This document shows positions 17,742 through 27,917 of a DNA stretch of 64,000 nt, piece by piece (the first letter of the stretch is position 1; every line of letters begins with the position of its first letter). The DNA is taken from assembly GCF_025370785.1 (NCBI RefSeq), contig NZ_JAMXFA010000031.1:20597-84596 (forward strand), given 5' to 3'. Made by a program: the position numbers and the translations under genes. The DNA is from Laspinema olomoucense D3b. Its GTDB lineage: Bacteria > Cyanobacteriota > Cyanobacteriia > Cyanobacteriales > Laspinemataceae. The notes under the pieces were generated by a model. It searched no databases, was not told the origin of the DNA, and saw nothing but the letters and a program-made list of their open reading frames with translations.

Positions 17742-20330
17742 ATGCTGGAAGCAAATCGTTTGTTATGTTCGTTCGATATAGAATCTGCAATTGACCGAAA
17801 TGTCCAGATTGTTGCCGCAGATACCCCCTTGCTTGAGGCGATCGCATTGATGAGGAGTCAGGGGCGATCGCCTAACGATCCAGTCTCGTCCTACAAGCAG
17901 ACTACTGAATCTTCCTCTGGTCAAGAGGGAACAGAACCCTGCCTCTTTGTCATGGATGAGACTCAGGCGATCGGGTTATTAACTCCCCGGCATATTGTGG
18001 AATTTTTAGGAACAAACCAATCTTTGAAAACAACTACCGTGGCAGCGGTAATGCAGAAGTGTTCAATCTTTATTAAAGAATCCGAATGTCGCGATATTTC
18101 TAGGATTCTTACTTGGTTTCAGCAAGGTATTCATCACCTTCCCATTCTCAGCGATTCTAATCATCAAATAGTCGGTTGTCTCACCCCTTCCCGACTGCTA
18201 CAAAGATTTTATGTGTCTCCCTCGGGCAAGGTCCTGGATAATGCGGTCCCGACCCACCATCATGGAGCGGGAGAATTAAATTCGGCCCGTCACCCTAAAA
18301 AATCATTGATTCCTCGATTTAAACCCTTATCAAAATCAGGTTTAGTGGGGTACAAAAAGAGGTCAGAAGGACGCATTGGGCAGCGCATTAAAATTATGCC
18401 TTATATTAAAAATTGCTCCCCAGAAACCAACTTTCTGAAGAAATCAAGCTGTTTGAGTAACCTCTCGGTACAACCCAGCTTAAATCCTAACTTATCCGAA
18501 ATATTTATAGTGTTGGATTTACTTAAAGCTGAGCCAGTTCTAACGGACAATGACAAAGTTTTGCGGGCGGTATTTGCCGCCTTGAGTGATATTATTCTCG
18601 TCATTGATGAAACCACCAATAAAATCAAAGTCGCGCCAACCCATCCCACCCTAGTCCACTCAGCAGAAAATTATCAATTAATCAGCCAGACCCTGGAATT
18701 TTTTTTTAATGGGTCAGAATCCAAAACCTTTTTAGGCCCAATTCGCAAGTCCTTGCAAACCCAGACCTCGATTCAATTTGATTATTTTTTACACCTCGGA
18801 AAAGAGCAAAAGCGATTTACCGCCAGTATTTCCCCCCTCTCCAGCCACTCAGTCATCTGGGTAGGGCGGGACATTACCGATCGCCATGAGGCGGTTGAAG
18901 CGTTGCAATATTCAGAATCCTTGCTGACGGGGCTTTTAAATAGTTCTTTGGATGGCATTATGGCCTTCAAAGCTATCCGAAATTCTGAAGAAACTATCAT
19001 TGATTTTCAGTGGCTAACGATTAATCCTATCGCCGAGAAAATCGTCGGACGCCGCCGGGAAGATGTGCTGGGAAAATATCTGCTGCAAGAAATGCCCGGA
19101 AATCTCGAAACTGGATTATTTGAACGCTACGTCGAGGTGGTCAATACCCAACAACCCTTAGAATTAGAATTTTATTACAACCATGAAGGAATCCAGGCTT
19201 GGTTTAAAATGATGGCCGTTAAATTAGAGGACGGGTTTACCGTAACTTTTCGCAATATTACCGAGGATAAGCAATCCGAAGCCACTTTGCAACAAGCTAA
19301 CGATAAGCTGGTTCGTTGGGTGGAAGAACTCAAACAACGGAATCGAGAAATGGCCTTATTGGGGGAAATGAATGAGTTGTTGCAAGCTTGCGAAACCCTA
19401 GAGGAAGCTTACAAAGCAATCGGGCTAAAACTGCCTCAGTTATTCCCCTCTTGTTCCGGGGGACTAGCGGCGATCGACTCCTTTAAAAACCGTGTGGAAA
19501 CTGTTGCCACTTGGGGAAAACTTCCCGGCAGTAAACCTTGGTTTGCCCCCCATGAATGTTGGGCTTTACGACGAGGGCGATCGCATCGGGTAGACAATAG
19601 TCCCTTTAGTTTATTTTGTGACCATTTTCACCCCCACCCTTCCCCTGTAGAATCTCTCTGCATTCCGATGATGGCCCAGGGAACTATCTCCGGATTACTG
19701 TATTTAATTTCTAGCCATCCAGGGCGATTAAGCGACGGCAAACAACAGTTAGCCCGCACCGTTTCCGAACAAATTGCCTTAGCCTTAGCTAATATTAAAC
19801 TCCGAGAAACCCTCCATACCCAAAGCATTCGCGATTCCCTCACTGGACTGTTTAATCGCCGTTACCTAGAAGAAACCCTAGAAAGAGAACTTCAACGCGC
19901 TCACCGGCAGGATCAATCCCTCGGCATCATCATGATTGATATTGACCATTTCAAACATTTTAACGATACTTTCGGCCATGATGCTGGGGATGCTGTGTTG
20001 CGACAAGTGGGAGAATTATTACGGAAAAATATTCGGGGTTCAGATATTGCCTGCCGCTACGGCGGTGAAGAATTTACCCTAATTTTGCCCGATGCTACTT
20101 TATCAGAAACCTATCGTCGCGCCGAACAAATCCGGGAAGCCATTAAAAACTTAGTTTTAGAACATCGAGGGGAATTAGTGGGAATCATTACCGCTTCCCT
20201 AGGAATTGCTTGCTATCCCACCGCAGGAGTCAACGGAGATGACCTGATTCGGGCTGCTGATATGGCCCTCTACCGCGCCAAAGCCCTGGGACGCGATCGC
20301 GTGGTTACCGCAGGCAGCTATCCCATCTAA
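17742..20330 (+). CDS. Diguanylate cyclase with CBS pair, PAS and GAF domains
   Basis: This is an 862-aa soluble signalling protein. Residues about 20-160 form a CBS-domain pair (ETQAIGLLTPRHIVEFL, HHLPILSDSNHQIVGCLTP), a likely adenine-nucleotide sensor. About 300-520 hold one or two PAS domains (LLNSSLDGIMAF, NPIAEKIVGRRREDVLGK). About 540-690 are GAF (LIDSFKNRV-type core). About 700-860 are GGDEF with an intact GGEEF active site (RYGGEEF, about residue 773). An RxxD inhibitory I-site (RGSD) lies five residues upstream, so c-di-GMP should feed back on the enzyme. It makes c-di-GMP from two GTP. AGGGA 7 nt before the ATG supports this start. I see no EAL domain, so it is synthesis-only. Confidence 0.92.
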   Translation: MLEANRLLCSFDIESAIDRNVQIVAADTPLLEAIALMRSQGRSPNDPVSSYKQTTESSSGQEGTEPCLFVMDETQAIGLLTPRHIVEFLGTNQSLKTTTVAAVMQKCSIFIKESECRDISRILTWFQQGIHHLPILSDSNHQIVGCLTPSRLLQRFYVSPSGKVLDNAVPTHHHGAGELNSARHPKKSLIPRFKPLSKSGLVGYKKRSEGRIGQRIKIMPYIKNCSPETNFLKKSSCLSNLSVQPSLNPNLSEIFIVLDLLKAEPVLTDNDKVLRAVFAALSDIILVIDETTNKIKVAPTHPTLVHSAENYQLISQTLEFFFNGSESKTFLGPIRKSLQTQTSIQFDYFLHLGKEQKRFTASISPLSSHSVIWVGRDITDRHEAVEALQYSESLLTGLLNSSLDGIMAFKAIRNSEETIIDFQWLTINPIAEKIVGRRREDVLGKYLLQEMPGNLETGLFERYVEVVNTQQPLELEFYYNHEGIQAWFKMMAVKLEDGFTVTFRNITEDKQSEATLQQANDKLVRWVEELKQRNREMALLGEMNELLQACETLEEAYKAIGLKLPQLFPSCSGGLAAIDSFKNRVETVATWGKLPGSKPWFAPHECWALRRGRSHRVDNSPFSLFCDHFHPHPSPVESLCIPMMAQGTISGLLYLISSHPGRLSDGKQQLARTVSEQIALALANIKLRETLHTQSIRDSLTGLFNRRYLEETLERELQRAHRQDQSLGIIMIDIDHFKHFNDTFGHDAGDAVLRQVGELLRKNIRGSDIACRYGGEEFTLILPDATLSETYRRAEQIREAIKNLVLEHRGELVGIITASLGIACYPTAGVNGDDLIRAADMALYRAKALGRDRVVTAGSYPI

Positions 20331-20543
20331 ACCCTTGACCCCTCCCTTCCCCATACCCATCCTCGGGACGCGCGATCGCCAAGTCACGAGGAACCCCTCT
20401 TCCCATCTGGATAGGTTATAACGGCAAGTCTTATACAGTGGGGGTTTTTAGTCTGTTTTTAACCGACTGTAGAGGCGATCGCGCTCACGCCCCTACAGGC
20501 TATAATAAACTGAAAACTGTTCTATAATAATTAGGATTTGGCT

Positions 20544-23500
20544 GTGACTGAAGCAAAAACTTATAAAGATACCGTCAACCTGCCAAAAACTGGCTTTGAC
20601 ATGAGGGCTAACGCCGTCACGCGGGAACCCGAACTCCAGAAATTTTGGGCCGAACATCAAATCTATGAACGCCTGTCACAGAACAATCCCGGTGAGTTGT
20701 TCATCCTTCATGATGGGCCGCCCTACGCCAACGGGTCCCTCCACATGGGACACGCCCTGAACAAAGTCCTGAAAGACATCATCAACAAGTATAAGTTACT
20801 GCGCGGCCACCAAGTCCGCTATGTCCCCGGTTGGGATTGTCATGGGTTACCCATCGAACTGAAAGTGCTACAGGCGATGAAATCCAAGGAACGTCAAAAC
20901 CTGACTCCCTTAACATTGCGCCAAAAAGCTCAAGAATTTGCCCTGAAAACCGTTGAGGAACAAAAAGAGAGTTTCAAACGGTATGGGGTCTGGGGAGATT
21001 GGGAAAATCCTTACCTCACTTTAAAACCGGAATACGAAGCCGCCCAAATTGGTGTCTTTGGTAAGATGGTCCTGAAAGGCTATATCTACCGAGGGCGAAA
21101 ACCCGTGCATTGGAGTCCGAGTTCTCAAACTGCCCTTGCCGAAGCAGAATTAGAATATCCCGAAGGTCACACTTCCCGCAGTATCTATGCGGCATTCCAC
21201 ATCACTAAGTTAGCGGAGACCGCTGCCGCACTTCAACCCTACATGAAACAATTGTGGGTGGGAATCTGGACGACGACCCCTTGGACGATTCCGGGAAACT
21301 TAGCGGTGAGTGTGAATCCCCAACTCGAATATGCGATCGTGGAAACCGGACCGGACTATGAACCGGCATCGGGCAAGTTCCTAATTGTTGCTGCCGAATT
21401 AGTCGATCGCCTCTCGGAAACCCTGGGAACTCCCCTCACAGTCCAAGCCAAAATCAAAGGCAAAGACTTAGAAGGATGTGAGTACAAACATCCCCTGTGC
21501 GATCGCACCAGTCCCGTAGTTATCGGCGGCGATTACGTCACCACCGAATCGGGGACCGGACTGGTACATACCGCCCCCGGACATGGTTTGGAAGATTACC
21601 AAGTGGGACAACGCTATGGTTTACCCATCTTAGCCCCGGTGGATGGTAACGGCAACTTTACGGAAGAAGCGGGAGAATTTGCCGGATTAAATGTTCTCGA
21701 TGAAGGCAATACCGCCGTCATCGAAGCCTTAAAAAAAGCCAAATCTCTCCTCAAAGAAGAACCCTACGTTCATAAATATCCCTACGATTGGCGCACCAAA
21801 AAACCCACCATTTTCCGGGCAACAGAACAATGGTTTGCCTCCGTGGATGGATTCCGAGATGAAGCCATGAAAGCCATTTCTGAGGTCAAATGGGTTCCCG
21901 CCCAAGGAGAAAATCGGATTGCCTCAATGGTCTCAGAACGGTCCGATTGGTGTATCTCCCGGCAACGCAGTTGGGGCGTTCCCATCCCGGTGTTTTATGA
22001 AGAAGAAACCGGCGAACCCTTAATGACCGAAGAAACCATCGCTCATGTTCAGGCCATTGTAGCCGAAAAAGGGTCCGATGCCTGGTGGGAATTACCCATC
22101 GAAGACCTCTTACCCGAACCTTATCGCAGCAACGGTAAAACCTACCGCAAAGGCACCGACACAATGGATGTCTGGTTCGATTCCGGTTCCTCCTGGGCCG
22201 CAGTCGTCGGGGGTCGCGAAGAATTGCGCTATCCCGCAGACCTTTATTTAGAAGGGTCTGACCAACATCGCGGCTGGTTCCAATCCAGCTTACTCACCAG
22301 CGTTGCTAATAATAGCATCGCCCCTTATAAAAGCGTTTTGACTCATGGATTTGTTCTCGACGAGAACAACCGCAAAATGAGCAAATCCCTGGGCAACGTT
22401 GTCGATCCAGCCACCATCATCAACGGCGGAAAAAACCAAAAAGAAGAACCGCCTTATGGGGCCGATGTTCTCCGATTATGGGTTTCTTCGGTGGATTATT
22501 CCTCCGATGTTCCTATCGGAAAAAATATCCTAAAACAACTCTCAGATATCTATCGAAAAATCCGTAACACGGCGCGATTTTTACTGGGAAATTTAGATGA
22601 TTTTGACCCAGCAAAAGATGCCGTTCCCTACGAAGAGTTGCCGGAATTAGACCGATATATGCTGCATCGAATGACGGAGGTTTTTGCCGAAGTTACCGAT
22701 GCCTTTGAGAGTTATCAATTCTTCCGGTTCTTCCAAACCGTGCAGAATTTCTGCGTAGTTGATTTGTCCAACTTTTACCTAGATATTGCCAAAGACCGCC
22801 TGTATATCAGTGCAGTGGATGCCAAACGGCGCAGAAGCTGTCAAACCGTCCTGGCAGTCGCCCTGGAAAACCTCGCCAAAGCAGTCGCCCCGGTATTGTG
22901 CCATATCGCCGAAGATATCTGGCAAAATCTCCCCTATTCCACCCCCTATCAATCGGTCTTTGAAGCAGGTTGGGTGCAGGTAGAAGACCGATGGAAACAA
23001 CCGGAACTCGCCAAAACCTGGCAAACCCTGCGCCAACTGCGCGGGGAAGTCAACCAAGTGCTAGAAAAGGCACGTCAAAATAAAGCAGTCGGGTCTTCCT
23101 TAGAGGCGAAAGTCTTGTTATACGTTGAGGATATCCCACTGCGACAAGCATTAGGGAACCTGAACCCAGCGCGATCGCTGGGAACCGTCCCGACAACCAC
23201 CACCGTCGCCAATCCCCCGGAAGAAACACCGGCAACGACAATCACCCTCCCCCAGACAACGGCAACTCCTCCCTCACGGGAAGATATCCCCCAATGGCAG
23301 CAACTACTTAATGCTGCCTTAGCAGTCATGGCAGAATTACCCCGATATCTGGGAATATTTTTCTCCGACTATCGCCGACCCTTGGTGACTGTGGGATTAA
23401 TTGTGAGTGGTACAGTCTCCCTGATTGTCTTAGGCGCAATTGTCGATGCGATCGCCGATTTCCCCTTGCTTCCGGGTTTACTGGAACTAATTGGCATCGG

Positions 23501-23966
23501 ATACAGTGGATGGTTTGTCAACCGCTATGTCTTACGCGCCAATAACCGCAAAGAACTCACAGATACCGTTGCCTCCGTGAGTAACTATGTCCTCGGCAAA
23601 ACCCAAACCGATGCGGCGATCGAGGCAATAGAGGCATTTGAAGAGGCAATCGAAGAGGCGATCGCCCACCACCCGGCAACGGTCCCCTCTCCCACCCCAG
23701 TCGTCCCCGTCTCCCAAACCATTGGCAACGGTGTAGACGAACTGCGATATCTGTTCATCACCTCCCAAGTCGAAGTGCTAGACAACCCGCAACCACTGGA
23801 AGCGTTGAAATATACCGCACAAGTCAACGGATGGGGAATCGGTGTCGTGGATGCAGAAGGAGAGAAATGCGATCGCTGTTGGAACTACTCGACTCACGTC
23901 GGTGAATCCGAGGAAGATCCAACTATTTGCGATCGGTGTGTTGCTGCCTTAGCAGGTGAGTTCTAA
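20544..23966 (+). CDS. ileS: Isoleucyl-tRNA synthetase with inserted CAAD membrane domain
   Basis: This class I synthetase charges tRNA-Ile. The HIGH motif is SLHMGHALN (about residue 60), the KMSKS motif is RKMSKSLGN (about 609), and the editing and anticodon domains are in place. The C-terminal zinc finger is CDRCWNY...CDRC (about 1109-1133). Between the anticodon-binding domain and this finger lie about 190 extra residues: a Pro/Thr-rich linker, then a CAAD domain (about 920-1030) with two hydrophobic helices ([20 protein letters not shown] and [19 protein letters not shown]). CAAD is a cyanobacterial appendix reported to anchor several aminoacyl-tRNA synthetases to thylakoid membranes. 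I choose the GTG at 20544 (AGGAT 7 nt upstream) over the TTG at 20538, which is too close to that site. Two TATAAT-like boxes precede it (20500 and 20523). Confidence 0.93.
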   Translation: MTEAKTYKDTVNLPKTGFDMRANAVTREPELQKFWAEHQIYERLSQNNPGELFILHDGPPYANGSLHMGHALNKVLKDIINKYKLLRGHQVRYVPGWDCHGLPIELKVLQAMKSKERQNLTPLTLRQKAQEFALKTVEEQKESFKRYGVWGDWENPYLTLKPEYEAAQIGVFGKMVLKGYIYRGRKPVHWSPSSQTALAEAELEYPEGHTSRSIYAAFHITKLAETAAALQPYMKQLWVGIWTTTPWTIPGNLAVSVNPQLEYAIVETGPDYEPASGKFLIVAAELVDRLSETLGTPLTVQAKIKGKDLEGCEYKHPLCDRTSPVVIGGDYVTTESGTGLVHTAPGHGLEDYQVGQRYGLPILAPVDGNGNFTEEAGEFAGLNVLDEGNTAVIEALKKAKSLLKEEPYVHKYPYDWRTKKPTIFRATEQWFASVDGFRDEAMKAISEVKWVPAQGENRIASMVSERSDWCISRQRSWGVPIPVFYEEETGEPLMTEETIAHVQAIVAEKGSDAWWELPIEDLLPEPYRSNGKTYRKGTDTMDVWFDSGSSWAAVVGGREELRYPADLYLEGSDQHRGWFQSSLLTSVANNSIAPYKSVLTHGFVLDENNRKMSKSLGNVVDPATIINGGKNQKEEPPYGADVLRLWVSSVDYSSDVPIGKNILKQLSDIYRKIRNTARFLLGNLDDFDPAKDAVPYEELPELDRYMLHRMTEVFAEVTDAFESYQFFRFFQTVQNFCVVDLSNFYLDIAKDRLYISAVDAKRRRSCQTVLAVALENLAKAVAPVLCHIAEDIWQNLPYSTPYQSVFEAGWVQVEDRWKQPELAKTWQTLRQLRGEVNQVLEKARQNKAVGSSLEAKVLLYVEDIPLRQALGNLNPARSLGTVPTTTTVANPPEETPATTITLPQTTATPPSREDIPQWQQLLNAALAVMAELPRYLGIFFSDYRRPLVTVGLIVSGTVSLIVLGAIVDAIADFPLLPGLLELIGIGYSGWFVNRYVLRANNRKELTDTVASVSNYVLGKTQTDAAIEAIEAFEEAIEEAIAHHPATVPSPTPVVPVSQTIGNGVDELRYLFITSQVEVLDNPQPLEALKYTAQVNGWGIGVVDAEGEKCDRCWNYSTHVGESEEDPTICDRCVAALAGEF

Positions 23967-23972
23967 ATCCTA

Positions 23973-24024
23973 TGTAGGGGCGTATTGCATACGCCCTCTT
24001 GGGCGCAAGCATTGCGCCCCTACA
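23973..24024. repeat. Inverted repeat between convergent genes
   Basis: TGTAGGGGCG (23973-23982) pairs with CGCCCCTACA (24015-24024); inside are two smaller palindromes (GGGCGTATTGCATACGCCC and GGGCGCAAGCATTGCGCCC). It lies 7 bp after the ileS stop and just before the end of the convergent small gene, so it may act as a terminator-like structure. Similar GTAGGGGCG/CGCCCCTAC pieces occur near 20472-20502. Confidence 0.7.
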
Positions 24025-24046
24025 AGAAACAGGCGATCAAGTACAA

Positions 24047-24280
24047 TCATTGCAGCAATTCCCAGTCACTCTCGGGAACACTATCCATAATGTTATCTGA
24101 CAAGATTTTAATTTGTCCCGCCAAATCCGGGTGAGGGATTCTCCGTTTAATATCAGAGTCTTTTGCCTCATCAAGAACCCGAAAAGTTACCTCAACTCGC
24201 TTGTTCGGCGGTAATTTGGGAATGTGTTTAAGATTCCCTAACCCATCGGTTTCTAAGATTAAACGTTCTACCTGCATCAT
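24047..24280 (-). CDS. Small antitoxin-like protein, orphan
   Basis: This 77-aa protein (MMQVERLILETDGLGNLKHIP..., ending DSVPESDWELLQ) has a strong AGGAG ribosome binding site just before the ATG at 24280. The opening beta-strand layout with LPPNKRVEVTFRVLDE and the acidic Trp-containing tail resemble small cyanobacterial antitoxin-type proteins that normally precede a PIN or RelE-family toxin. No toxin gene follows: the next gene in its direction is the convergent ileS. It is either a solitary antitoxin or an unrelated small protein; the antitoxin link is a resemblance, not proof. Confidence 0.6.
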   Translation of the reverse strand: MMQVERLILETDGLGNLKHIPKLPPNKRVEVTFRVLDEAKDSDIKRRIPHPDLAGQIKILSDNIMDSVPESDWELLQ

Positions 24281-24604
24281 TCACTCCTTTGTCATGGGGA
24301 AATCGCTTGTTACCGAAAATTGTGGCAGGGGGTAAAACCCGGAAAAAATCCCCGGGACAGATGAGTTTACCTTGGGACCGCTGGGATGCAATGGATCCAG
24401 AAATTGAGTCCATCGCATCCAGGTTTGTCTTGGCGAACTGTTACGATCCCCGGGTGGCCTCTCTATAATTCTTTCATTCGTTCGATGAAGGGCCTCCCTC
24501 TCCCCTCAGTGCCAGGTAACGGAACCGTGAAATAGTGATTCTTTCCTTGAAAAAGGGCCGGAAATAATTTGTAATAATTTTTGGAAACGCTTACAGGTTA
24601 CAAT
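24281..24604. other. Intergenic region, no gene seen
   Basis: About 320 bp lie between two minus-strand genes. The stretch holds no convincing ORF; the 61-aa frame at 24228-24413 overlaps the antitoxin-like gene and has no ribosome binding site. It is the probable promoter region of the small gene. Confidence 0.4.
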
Positions 24605-25897
24605 TTACAAGTCTGGACGCGAGAGAAGAAGGATGTACACCCCCTCAACTTCCCACATCACATCATCCAACCTCACACCACACACATAATTACCATAATA
24701 TAAAGGAAGGTGACCCGGGGGTGCTTTTGAGGTGAAAGTGCATTCATCATACCTCAACCATTTCCCTTCTTTTCTCCACCCTACCCGATCGCCCAGCCGA
24801 CATTCGGTCTCATAATAGTCCACTTTCCCACCGCATTCTTGCCAGATGCGCTTCTGAACCGAAAACCCAAAGCAGCCATTGCTGTATTGTACCCAAAGGC
24901 CGTCAATTTGACGCAAATCTTCACAGGGGAATTGGTTGATAGAATCCTCATCCAACCATCCGTCTTCTTCTCTCCCCGCCACCTGGAGCATCAGTCGTGC
25001 AGTTTCTTCATCCGCCTCCCGCCATTTGCCTGCTGCCAGGAATAGCTGTAATTTCTGATAGCGGGGGGAAACGGTCGTTATCGGAATGTGAGTATGCAGC
25101 AGAGACAACCACTCACCCATCGTTTGGGGTCGGTTTTTAGGGTTTAACTCCATCCCCTTTAACACCGCTTTGTTAACCGTATTGCTCAGACTCGGCACGA
25201 ATTTTTTGGGTGGCACTAATTCTACATCATCAATTTTTCGGTCAAAAGAACTCGCCGGACGTTTCCCCGTCAGGGCATAATATAAAGAGGCGCTGAGGGT
25301 GTAAATATCCACCGTCGGTTCCCGAAACCCTCTCATCTGTTCAAAGGGGGCAAATGCTGGATTCCAGCCATACTTGGAACTGACAGTAACTGGAACCATT
25401 TCTCCGGCAATTCCAAAATCAATCAGAACCGCCTGATCACCCCGAAACATAATATTTCCTGGATGAGCATCGCGATGGACTAATCCCGCCTCATGTACTC
25501 GCTGCAACGCCCCGCCAATCTGTTGAAAATATCTCACCGCTTCGGCTTCGGGTAACGCACCCTGACCTTGCACCCGTTGCAAGAGGTTCTCCCCGGGAAT
25601 AAAATCCATCACCATGCAGTGAGTATCCCCTTCTTGAAATAAGTCAAAAACTCGGACAATATGGGGATGCGGATTGGTGCAGAGTTGAGCAATCCGCTGT
25701 CCCTCTTTGATAAATCGGTCCACAAATTTAGGATACTCTGGGTCGAGTTGCAGATGTTCGTTAGGGGTTTTGATGACAAAATCTTGGTCGAGTTTCAGGT
25801 GACGCGCTTGATAGGTGATGCCGAATCCCCCTTGTCCTAAAACCCGTTCGATGCGGTAATCCCGACTCTGCAATTGATATCCGTTCGACCAGACCAT
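24605..25897 (-). CDS. Ser/Thr protein kinase fused to a GUN4 domain
   Basis: This is a 430-aa protein. Residues about 12-280 form a Hanks-type kinase domain: glycine loop VLGQGGFGITYQA, lysine in DFVIKTPN, catalytic loop HRDAHPGNI, and DFG in LIDFGIAGE. The usual catalytic-loop lysine (HRDxKPxN) is His here, a change I know from other cyanobacterial kinases. Residues about 288-425 are a GUN4 domain (LFLAAGKWREADEETARLML, the FPCEDLRQIDGLWVQYSNG core, and GCFGFSVQKRIWQ). GUN4 binds chlorophyll-pathway porphyrins when stand-alone with Mg-chelatase; in kinase fusions its ligand is not established. No membrane segment is seen. A second kinase lies 0.9 kb upstream on the same strand. Confidence 0.92.
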   Translation of the reverse strand: MVWSNGYQLQSRDYRIERVLGQGGFGITYQARHLKLDQDFVIKTPNEHLQLDPEYPKFVDRFIKEGQRIAQLCTNPHPHIVRVFDLFQEGDTHCMVMDFIPGENLLQRVQGQGALPEAEAVRYFQQIGGALQRVHEAGLVHRDAHPGNIMFRGDQAVLIDFGIAGEMVPVTVSSKYGWNPAFAPFEQMRGFREPTVDIYTLSASLYYALTGKRPASSFDRKIDDVELVPPKKFVPSLSNTVNKAVLKGMELNPKNRPQTMGEWLSLLHTHIPITTVSPRYQKLQLFLAAGKWREADEETARLMLQVAGREEDGWLDEDSINQFPCEDLRQIDGLWVQYSNGCFGFSVQKRIWQECGGKVDYYETECRLGDRVGWRKEGKWLRYDECTFTSKAPPGHLPLYYGNYVCGVRLDDVMWEVEGVYILLLSRPDL

Positions 25898-26180
25898 ACC
25901 CGTTGTGGATAGAGAACAGGTTCTATTATCTCATAGTTTTCTCGATTTGAATGTTAATTGTCGGGTAAAGATACTGCAGGGGGAGGACGATAGGGCGGTA
26001 CTTTATCCTGATGGATTGAGGGTGGCGCACACAGGGAGGGAATGTCAGATAAATCAGCGATCGCTAAGATGCAAAAACCTGGGAATTTGACTGACGCCCC
26101 CTCCTATCCTTTTGAGGCGTAGACTGGTAACATCTAAAGGCTAAGACTTATGCCAGATTTTTGAATTCAATATTGTTACA

Positions 26181-26492
26181 ATGGAAATCGATGACATAGT
26201 AGAGGCTATTCAATCGGGTCGAGTTATTCCATCTCGCCACAGTCTCAATGAAGCTGTGGCAGATAACCTACTAATCGATGAAATCTATGGGTCAGTCGTA
26301 GAAGGAGGCGACATCATTGAAGATTACCCCGATGCCTATCCCTCACCCGCTTGTCTGATCCTCGGATTTAATACTATCGGGGATCCCATTCATAGTGTTT
26401 GGACTTATAATCCAGTTACGCAAATGGCGAAATTAATTACCGTTTACCGTCCCGAGCGCAACCGTTGGATAAATTGGAGAATCAGAAAATGA
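26181..26492 (+). CDS. DUF4258 domain protein
   Basis: This 103-aa protein begins MEIDDIVEAIQSGRVIPSRHS (a typical 'RHxxxR/E' type opening), continues with EIYGSVVEGGDIIEDYP and GDPIHSVWTYNP, and ends VYRPERNRWINWRIRK. It matches the DUF4258 family of small, toxin-like proteins often found with a short partner. Its stop codon overlaps the start of the next ORF by ATGA (26489-26492), a strong sign of translational coupling. The biochemical activity is unknown; an RNase-type toxin is only a hypothesis. Confidence 0.75.
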   Translation: MEIDDIVEAIQSGRVIPSRHSLNEAVADNLLIDEIYGSVVEGGDIIEDYPDAYPSPACLILGFNTIGDPIHSVWTYNPVTQMAKLITVYRPERNRWINWRIRK

Positions 26493-26668
26493 CACTAAAA
26501 CAGTTGCAAGACTGGGCGCAGTCCCAGATTGATAATACAGCTCAACCCGAAATTAGACCGGATATTGGAATCAGCGTTTTGCAATTAATTGAAGAATTGG
26601 AGGAATTACAAAGTCGGGTCCAAGAATTGGAAGTGCAGCATAATTTAAACTCCTCAATTCATAGCTGA
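26489..26668 (+). CDS. Small coiled-coil partner of the DUF4258 gene
   Basis: This 59-aa protein starts at the ATG within the ATGA overlap with the DUF4258 stop. The second half (ISVLQLIEELEELQSRVQEL) is a predicted amphipathic coiled coil; the first half has KQLQDWAQSQID. No metal-binding cysteines occur, unlike the zinc-finger partners often paired with DUF4258. By position it could be an antitoxin or assembly partner. No family is recognised. Confidence 0.65.
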   Translation: MTLKQLQDWAQSQIDNTAQPEIRPDIGISVLQLIEELEELQSRVQELEVQHNLNSSIHS

Positions 26669-26785
26669 ATCCCTAGACTTGATCAAGGGGTTAAGAAACT
26701 GTTAATTGTGGGAGTAAGATCCAGTAAAATACAAAGTCTCACATCCAAAATTAACAGCAGGGGAGGACAAGGTACTGTCCTGTCC

Positions 26786-27763
26786 CTACGGTTGGATAGT
26801 CTCTGAGGTGGGAGGTTCGGGGTTAGGTGGCGGTGGGGAATTGGAGTTTAAATAGGTCAATAATGCAATCATTAACGTCCCAATTGCCCCCACTGCAATG
26901 ATGGCGTTGAACCATTCCATTGCATTCCAATTGGGCAAAGGAATCGGTTTTTTAACGCCTAATAATTTTAACCATTCCTGCACAGTTTGGGGCCGATCGC
27001 CTGAATCAAGAGCCATTGCTTTTAAGATAGCCTGATTCGTGCGATCGCTGATGTTTGAATTAATCTCTTTAGGCGGAATCAATCGCGCATCAGCATCTTT
27101 TCGCTCAATCGCACTCACCGGCACTTGTCCCGTCAGTAATTCATACAAAGTCGCCGCCAATCCATACAGATCCGTATAAGCACCGCGTGGTCTCCTTTGA
27201 GAATACATTTCTAGGGCCGAATATCCCTGTTCACCATACCGAGTTGTGGTCAAGGGATGGTCAAATGCCCTTGCTAACCCAAAATCAATTAACACCGCCT
27301 CGGAAGTTCCCCCGCGCAATACAATATTGTCCGGTTTAATATCCAGATGCTGCAATTGATGAGAATGCACCTCCATCAATGCCTCTCCAATTTGCTGAAT
27401 ATATCGTAATGCTAACTTTTCCGGTAACTGCTTTTGGGCACGACTTGCCAAATCAACCCCATCAATATACTCCATGACAATACAGCACAGTTTCCCCTCT
27501 TTCAAGCTTTCCTGGACTTGGACAATATGCCGATTATGACTGCACTTAGCCAATTTGACTGCTTCATTCCAAAACTTGGACTCCAGTTCGTCAATTTCTC
27601 CTGGACTCAATTGATGCAGCAAACTGTCATTGAGGGTTTTAATCGCGACGGCATTCCCTGCGGCATCCTTCGCTTTATAAGTAATCCCAAACCTCCCTTT
27701 TCCCAGCACCTTTTCAATGCTGTATTTGCCCCCTTGGATCTGCTGACCTACGGTTAAAGTCAT
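26786..27763 (-). CDS. Ser/Thr protein kinase with C-terminal membrane anchor
   Basis: This is a 325-aa protein. Residues about 10-270 form a kinase domain: VLGKGRFGITYKA, VAIKTLND, catalytic loop HLDIKPDNIV (Leu replaces Arg in HRD), DFG in LIDFGLARAF, and an APE region GYSALEMYSQRRPRG. Residues about 284-306 form one transmembrane helix (AIIAVGAIGTLMIALLTYL), followed by a short Pro-rich outer tail (SPPPPNPEPPTSE). It is therefore a membrane-tethered kinase with almost no sensory domain. GGGAGGG 7 nt upstream supports the ATG at 27763. It is divergent from the DUF427 gene (155 bp between starts). Confidence 0.92.
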   Translation of the reverse strand: MTLTVGQQIQGGKYSIEKVLGKGRFGITYKAKDAAGNAVAIKTLNDSLLHQLSPGEIDELESKFWNEAVKLAKCSHNRHIVQVQESLKEGKLCCIVMEYIDGVDLASRAQKQLPEKLALRYIQQIGEALMEVHSHQLQHLDIKPDNIVLRGGTSEAVLIDFGLARAFDHPLTTTRYGEQGYSALEMYSQRRPRGAYTDLYGLAATLYELLTGQVPVSAIERKDADARLIPPKEINSNISDRTNQAILKAMALDSGDRPQTVQEWLKLLGVKKPIPLPNWNAMEWFNAIIAVGAIGTLMIALLTYLNSNSPPPPNPEPPTSETIQP

Positions 27764-27917
27764 GGCTCAACCCTCCCTTGACTTTTTCTTTCATTGTGGC
27801 ATAAGCTGAAAAATTCAGCAATGCCTCCCTCAATGATGCTACAGAGAAATGATCCGGCTGTATTTTTGCCGAAAATAGGATAATATATGATTATCCCATT
27901 TTATCTCTAAAATCCTC

